Below, one piece after another: positions 59,131 to 64,000 of a DNA stretch of 64,000 bases; position 1 is the stretch's first letter; each line of letters starts with the position of its first letter. Source of the stretch: Pempheris klunzingeri (taxonomy: Eukaryota; Chordata; Actinopteri; Acropomatiformes; Pempheridae); assembly GCF_042242105.1 (NCBI RefSeq), contig NC_092033.1, forward strand, positions 18,835,408 to 18,899,407, written 5' to 3'. The notes below the pieces were generated by a model. The model worked only from the letters and a program-made list of their open reading frames with translations, made no database searches and was not told the origin of the DNA. The translations under genes were made by a program, and so were the position numbers.

Positions 59131-59604
59131 GTTGTTTGAAGTATTGCTGTTCTGGAAGCCTTTTGGAATCTGATGAAGGTCTTTTGACGTTGGGAGACGG
59201 CTCTGAATGCATCAGAAGCGGTGGTGTGAGTCGGTTCACGTCATCAGGATGTCAGAGTTCAAGTTCAGCCTGTTGTGGAGTTGTTAGATGCTCACACACC
59301 ACTTTGGAAAGATGCCAGAGCCTGAACATTGTGAAGTAATGTAGCACTGAGCTAATCAAAAAGGCATTCGGTAACAAAATGGCCACACTACATCTGCAGA
59401 TGGGACTGATCCGTACCGCTGACCCCATAATCACTTCCTGATATTTCAGGCTTTTAGGGTCCTGAGAAATGCCATGAAAATATATGTCACACTATTACAC
59501 CATCAGAAATGTCCCAGCAGGGAGCTTTTCATGACATGGAAGCACCATGAGTGGAAACAGATAGGTAGAAGTCATACAGTCAGTGAGACAGTGAAGTCTA
59601 CCGT

Positions 59605-59835
59605 ATAAATAAAAAGGCACTATTGGACATTATCCAGGGGGGGCGCCTGTAGACAGAGAGAGAGTGGGGGACACGAGTGGGGGCCACTGTCCTCAACTGA
59701 GGTACTGTACAGTCCGATGGCTGTGGGGACAAAGGTTCCTCTGTGCTGCTCAGTCCACTGCAGCAGCTCCTCTGTCCTGCTGGGGTGTGGTGACGGGAGG
59801 CTGACAGTGGGCACACATACAGTACACACACATTA
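59605..59835 (-). mobile_element. Short LINE C-terminal fragment
   Basis: The minus-strand frame contains HRGTFVPTAIGLYSTSVED, matching the SFVPTAIRLYN-type C-terminus of fish LINE reverse transcriptases. Only this tail remains. Confidence 0.4.
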
Positions 59836-59839
59836 CTAT

Positions 59840-60421
59840 ACATACATGCATTCAGTGGACATACTCAGTGATTCTTTAACCTGTGTTGTCTTTGTTACAT
59901 CTGGATTCAAAATCAGGTGAAACTCAGTGAGATTATTATTATTATGCGAGAGACATAGAAAGAGACTAGAGCAGAAAGGAGTGTGGAGGTATGACGCACT
60001 ACATTTCCACTCAATAAATAGAATAAAAATATTTTTTTCAGTGAACTAATGATAATAAAATGGCATTTGTGTTTTACACGTCACCATGGAGACATTTCAG
60101 AGAATCCAGTCACCCAGGTCCTGTGTTAATACGTGGTGTGAGAGAGGCTGTGGCCTGTGAGGAGACGATGTGTGAGACTGCACGTATGCTGTTCACAGCT
60201 GGCAGACTGGGCAGGAGGAGCACATGCTCTGTGTGTGTGAGTGTGTGTGAGTGTGTGTGTGTGTGTGTGTGAGTGTAGGTGGATTAGGCTATGGGTGTGT
60301 GTGTGAGCAGAGCGTGGTGCAGAGTCAAGTTTATCTTTGCGCTATGGAGAGTGCAGATTGTGTGATGTCACTGCCTGCCTGTCAGGCTTTCCACAGATTG
60401 GTTTGTGTGCTACGTGTGCAG

Positions 60422-60472
<51 letters not shown>

Positions 60473-60890
60473 ATGAGGCCAATGACACTTTTCTATATTT
60501 TTCACTCACTCATCAAATCCCATTAAAAGCCCAAAACCAACTATTGTCTGTGCATATCTAGACTGCTGTATCTTATCTAACATCAGCACGTCAAGATGGC
60601 CTGCTATTGGTCAACAGTATGAATTCGAGGGTGTTAGTGTGTGTTTGTTCTTTCTCTTCTCAGTAGGGAGAGAGTTGATAACCCAAGACACACACACACA
60701 CACACACAAAATGTGCATTATCTTGTACTCAAGCACTGACAATAAATGTGGAAAATGCTGGGAATTCGTCCATAGAAACATAAAGGGGCAGGCAGGTTTC
60801 AAAAAATGCTTGGCAAAGGATTGGATGAACCACCTGTCCTTCACCGCCAAACGCAGCCTAACATCAGTCGGATCCACAAACTTTGTAGCA
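59840..60890. other. Gene-free, microsatellite-rich stretch
   Basis: No gene recognised. TG repeats lie at about 60231-60272 and CA repeats at about 60422-60471 and 60686-60708. The open frames there are dipeptide repeats. Confidence 0.5.
60422..60471. repeat. (CA)n microsatellite
   Basis: About 24 CA dinucleotides. Confidence 0.95.
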
Positions 60891-61190
60891 TAGTCAAAGC
60901 CAGTCAGGTGCTTTGCCTTCCGGCTCAGCTCCCTCTTCACCACAACGGACCGGTACAGCGCCCTCATTACTGCTGATGCCGCACCAATCCATCTGTCCGT
61001 TGTTCTCCATTTTATCCTCACTGTGAACAAGACCCCGAGATACTTGATCTCCCTCGCTTGGGGCAGCAACTGGCTCCCAAAGCGTAGGGGGCAAGCCACC
61101 ATTTTCCCAGCAGAGAATCGGCTCCTTATCGTGCTGGAGGGGTTTGTGCGCCCCTGTGAACCTGGGAGTTGTGTTGTTGGGGGCCATAGC
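60890..61190 (-). mobile_element. RTE/Rex3-like LINE, reverse transcriptase C-terminal part
   Basis: The minus-strand frame reads ACPLRFGSQLLPQAREIKYL, then GVLFT, RWIGAASAVMRALYRSVVVK and RELSRKAK. This is the signature of an abundant fish LINE (usually ..FKYLGVLFTS..RIGAASAVMRTLYRSVVVKRELS..). Downstream of RKAK the similarity is lost. Confidence 0.7.
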
Positions 61191-61194
61191 CCCT

Positions 61195-61510
61195 GGTCAG
61201 GGATCCCAAGGCAAAGTGGTTCCAGGGTAGGGGCCAGACTAAGAGTGATTCAAAACCCCCCTGTATGAAGCGGAGCCAGAAGTTCAGTGTCCGTTCTCCC
61301 GGGTTACGGAAACCAGGCCCCCATCCTGGAGCCAGACCTGGGAGGGGAGCTGAGCAACAGGCTGAAGCGAGGTCCTGAGCGTGAGGACCCCCAGCATCGC
61401 AGACTGGCTCTAGGAACGTGGAACGTCACCTCTCTGGTGGGGAAGGAGCCCGAGCTGGTGGGGGAGGCTCGCCTCTGTGGCCCGTCGAACCAGTAGCGTG
61501 GCTGCCTCAC
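61195..61510 (+). mobile_element. RTE/Rex3-like LINE, 5' leader and start of endonuclease
   Basis: The plus-strand frame reads RLALGTWNVTSLVGKEPELV, the start of the endonuclease domain of what appears to be the same LINE family as the neighbouring minus-strand fragment. The frame ends soon after. The two parts are arranged head to head. Confidence 0.65.
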
Positions 61511-61719
61511 TTGCCCTATGACCTCCTGGACTGTCCTGTGACAGAGGAAAGGGGGGGGGGGGGCTTTAACAGTGTGCTGGCTGTGAATTAACCCTGAACT
61601 GACTTATCCAAAACAGGAAGCCATTGTATGAGAGTTAGGAATGAAAATGGATTTGGAACATAGTGAATATGAAACAGAAATCTAATTTAGTACGTCTAAA
61701 CTCTTAGTGATGACACAGA

Positions 61720-63020
61720 CGTTCCTCTGTCAGAGGAGAACACGGCCCTAAGAGGGCAGAGGATAAAACCTCTGTCTTCCCTTGTCATTGCTTAGCCTTT
61801 CGTTTCCGCTTTGCCATTTTTATTTTTATTTTATTTTTATTTTTCCCTTTTAAGTTTTACTTTGTTACTTCTAATCTTTGTGCCTGCTACCTTCAAGTTA
61901 AACTTTTGTAGACCGTTCTTCTGAAGTTATAGCTGATCACTGTGACTGAAAGTGTAACAGAGTTTTCTTAAAGTCCTCTTAAATACCGCCTGAAACACCA
62001 GCCAGAACCAAGTACTTTTTGATAGCAACTCTCGTTTTGATAACTCTGAACTGTTGCGTGTGACCAGCGACAACTTTTCCTTAGTGAGCTTTAAATGAGT
62101 TTTGAAGCTGAGGCCAACATCAGATCCAGATCCAGCACCCTGCCTATTAAGAGCTGAACGCCGCTGGCTGTCCTGTAGTCCGAACGGACCGACAGACGCC
62201 ACCGCCAAGAACCAGCACATCCTGATCCACCAGAACCTTCAAGTTCCAGAACCACGGTGCCGAGTGAACTGAGCCGACATCGCCAAGGCCCTCCAGCCTC
62301 CTGTCTCAGCCTCCAGAGAGAGCTCCTCTCTTTCCTCCTCCTCCTGGAAACCTGCCAGGGACGCTGACAGCTGACCCTGCCTGTGTGACTGCGGACCACC
62401 GCTGGATGCATCGCTGCTGGACCAAGGGCCCACGTGAAGTATAACAGCTGGTGTTAGTTCACAAGTTGGTGTCAGTGTAGCTCTGAGATCTATCTAAATC
62501 TGCAGGGAGAGTAGTCAGTGGATCCTCTGTGGATCTAACTACAACGTTCTTAAAGTCAGACGGGTTCCCTCGTCCTCCTTCAGTTTCATTTCACTATCAC
62601 TAGTCCAAAGGTTTATCAGCAATGTTAGTCTTCTGTCCTGATTGTTGTCTGTCTAGAGTCATTTCTGTCTTATCCACCTTTATAGTCATTAGTGTTCTAT
62701 GTTGATATTTAGCATTTATTAATAAAAAGGTGTATTAACGCCACTTCGCTGCCTGGATATTTCTTCATAACAAGGTCTAAGAGGATCAATGCCACTGAGA
62801 ACTTACACATTTAGAACTGAGACTGTTTAATGTTTAATGCTTAATTCTTAAGGTTAAAGACCTGAAGCCATCTGTGCTAAGAAAATAATAAGTTGAATTG
62901 GTGCCCCTATTGATACGACAGCTTTTAATTGATTAATTAAATGGTAGTCAACCTGCTACATTATTTTGGTGCCCCAGTGAGAGGCCTATGTCTCCTACGT
63001 TGTTATGGTGCCCCACTGTG
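61720..63020 (+). mobile_element. Possible LTR of a retrotransposon
   Basis: A leader-like stretch with a GAGGATAAAACC TATA-like word is followed by AATAAAAAGGTGTATTAACG (62721-62740), resembling an LTR polyadenylation region. The phrase CATTATTTTGGTGCCCCAGT near 62960 resembles an LTR end plus primer-binding site. No matching second LTR lies in the window and no gag or pol was recognised downstream, so this is tentative. Confidence 0.25.
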
Positions 63021-64000
63021 AAGCACCTACACCTGTACTTCCTACACCTCTACACACACCTGGAGAGGAGCTGGACTCTCTCTTTGCAGCACTTAACATA
63101 ACAAACACTAACACCTCCCGTGATGGTGATCTCATGAATCCAGCTGCTCGCAAGGTTAAAGAAAAAATCACTCCCTTAACTAACTCACTAAATAACAGAG
63201 TGGGATTTCAGACACTCAATGGTCATCATCATTTTCTATCACTGACATGTACAGCATTTGTAAAAGGTGACACACTGCATTGTGGGATTGTTAGTAGAAA
63301 ACAGTGTACATGCTGTGGGGACTTGTTTGGGTTCTATTGGGGAATATCTGAGGGCACTACAGAGCATGCTGTATACAGAGCATACATTTCATGTAGTAGG
63401 GAGTGACTGTGTACACAGCTCAGCTCAACTTGTTACTAATAACTTTAGAATAAACAAAACCAACCCATCTAAATGGAATTCAGCCATCATTTATTTTGTT
63501 ATTCACACCTACGCCTCTCCCACTAAGACAGGTCGAAATGTCCTCTGTGTATTAAGGCCACCATTATCTGTGGGAACTATTATGTCACATGATAGTGACG
63601 GATATGTCAAAACACGAAACACTCACCTCGACTACTTATTAATCAATGAGCAATTTGTTGTTGTTTATTTAACATTTTTCTAAATTGGCATTCTTGTGGG
63701 ATCAAACGGAGCACCCGTAGTGAACCCATGCCACAGAGACCCTCACCCTCTTGTGTGAGGCCGGAGTTTCGCCCATTCCCTTTGACACTTTCGGCAACCC
63801 GTAGAGAGTTCAGCGCTTAAATCACCTTCCAAAGCTTCTGCTCATCATTTTCCTGGCTCGTGTGGCATCTTCCCCATCATCAGCGTTTGAAACGTGACCT
63901 CCAAAACTTTACCACTTTGGAGTCTGACCCAGAGCCCCTGACCGTTGGGCTGTGACTTTGTTCGCTCTGCTCTTCATCCTCTTCTTCTATGACACGATTC
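63021..64000. other. Right edge of window, no gene recognised
   Basis: Two overlapping frames of 133 and 138 codons (63005-63406 and 63267-63683) have no recognised domain. If the LTR call is right, this would be the 5' internal part of the element. Confidence 0.35.

Overview
The window is nuclear DNA of a bony fish (teleost, probably a percomorph). This rests on split vertebrate genes with GT/AG introns, abundant CA/GT microsatellites, and fish-type transposons: Tc1-like, L2/Maui-like, RTE/Rex3-like, L1 and Ty3/gypsy debris. I reconstructed five protein-coding genes exon by exon. Each reading frame closes exactly across its splice sites. There is also one intron-containing tRNA-Tyr gene. I saw no bacterial genes and no CRISPR array.

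Layout. 1-15.4 kb: no gene recognised; it holds microsatellites, a MITE-like element, a 5'-truncated L1 with its target-site duplication, LINE tails and a 44-bp near-perfect palindrome. 15.4-18.3 kb and 18.8-23.5 kb (both minus): two tandem copies of asb13 (ankyrin repeats plus SOCS box, substrate receptors of Cullin-5 ubiquitin ligases). Five of their six coding exons are identical in length, and the second copy carries an antisense L2 element in intron 2. 23.7-25.3 kb: a complete 1,607-bp Tc1/mariner element with an open transposase frame whose catalytic spacing is DD38E. 26.8-37.6 kb (minus): gdi2, Rab GDP-dissociation inhibitor beta. 38.85-42.8 kb (minus): ankrd16, with the tRNA-Tyr(GTA) gene in its first intron. 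45.9-54.5 kb (plus): glt8d2, a type II membrane glycosyltransferase of the GT8 family. 54.7-64 kb: no host gene recognised; a graveyard of LINE, Ty3/gypsy and LTR-like remnants with microsatellites.

The order asb13-gdi2-ankrd16 is the one found on human 10p15 (there with TASOR2 between ASB13 and GDI2). glt8d2 maps elsewhere in human, so a rearrangement breakpoint lies between ankrd16 and glt8d2. The genes do not form a pathway. They are housekeeping or regulatory genes for ubiquitination, Rab recycling, aminoacylation fidelity and glycosylation.

The most striking structure is a 2.1-kb CTCCTG/ACTCCTG minisatellite in glt8d2 intron 1 that runs into the 3' splice site. It contains no AG dinucleotide on the transcript strand, carries many copies of the branch-point consensus CTGAC, and seems to supply both the branch point and the pyrimidine tract. 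The second is the reciprocal loss of SOCS-box key residues between the two asb13 copies.
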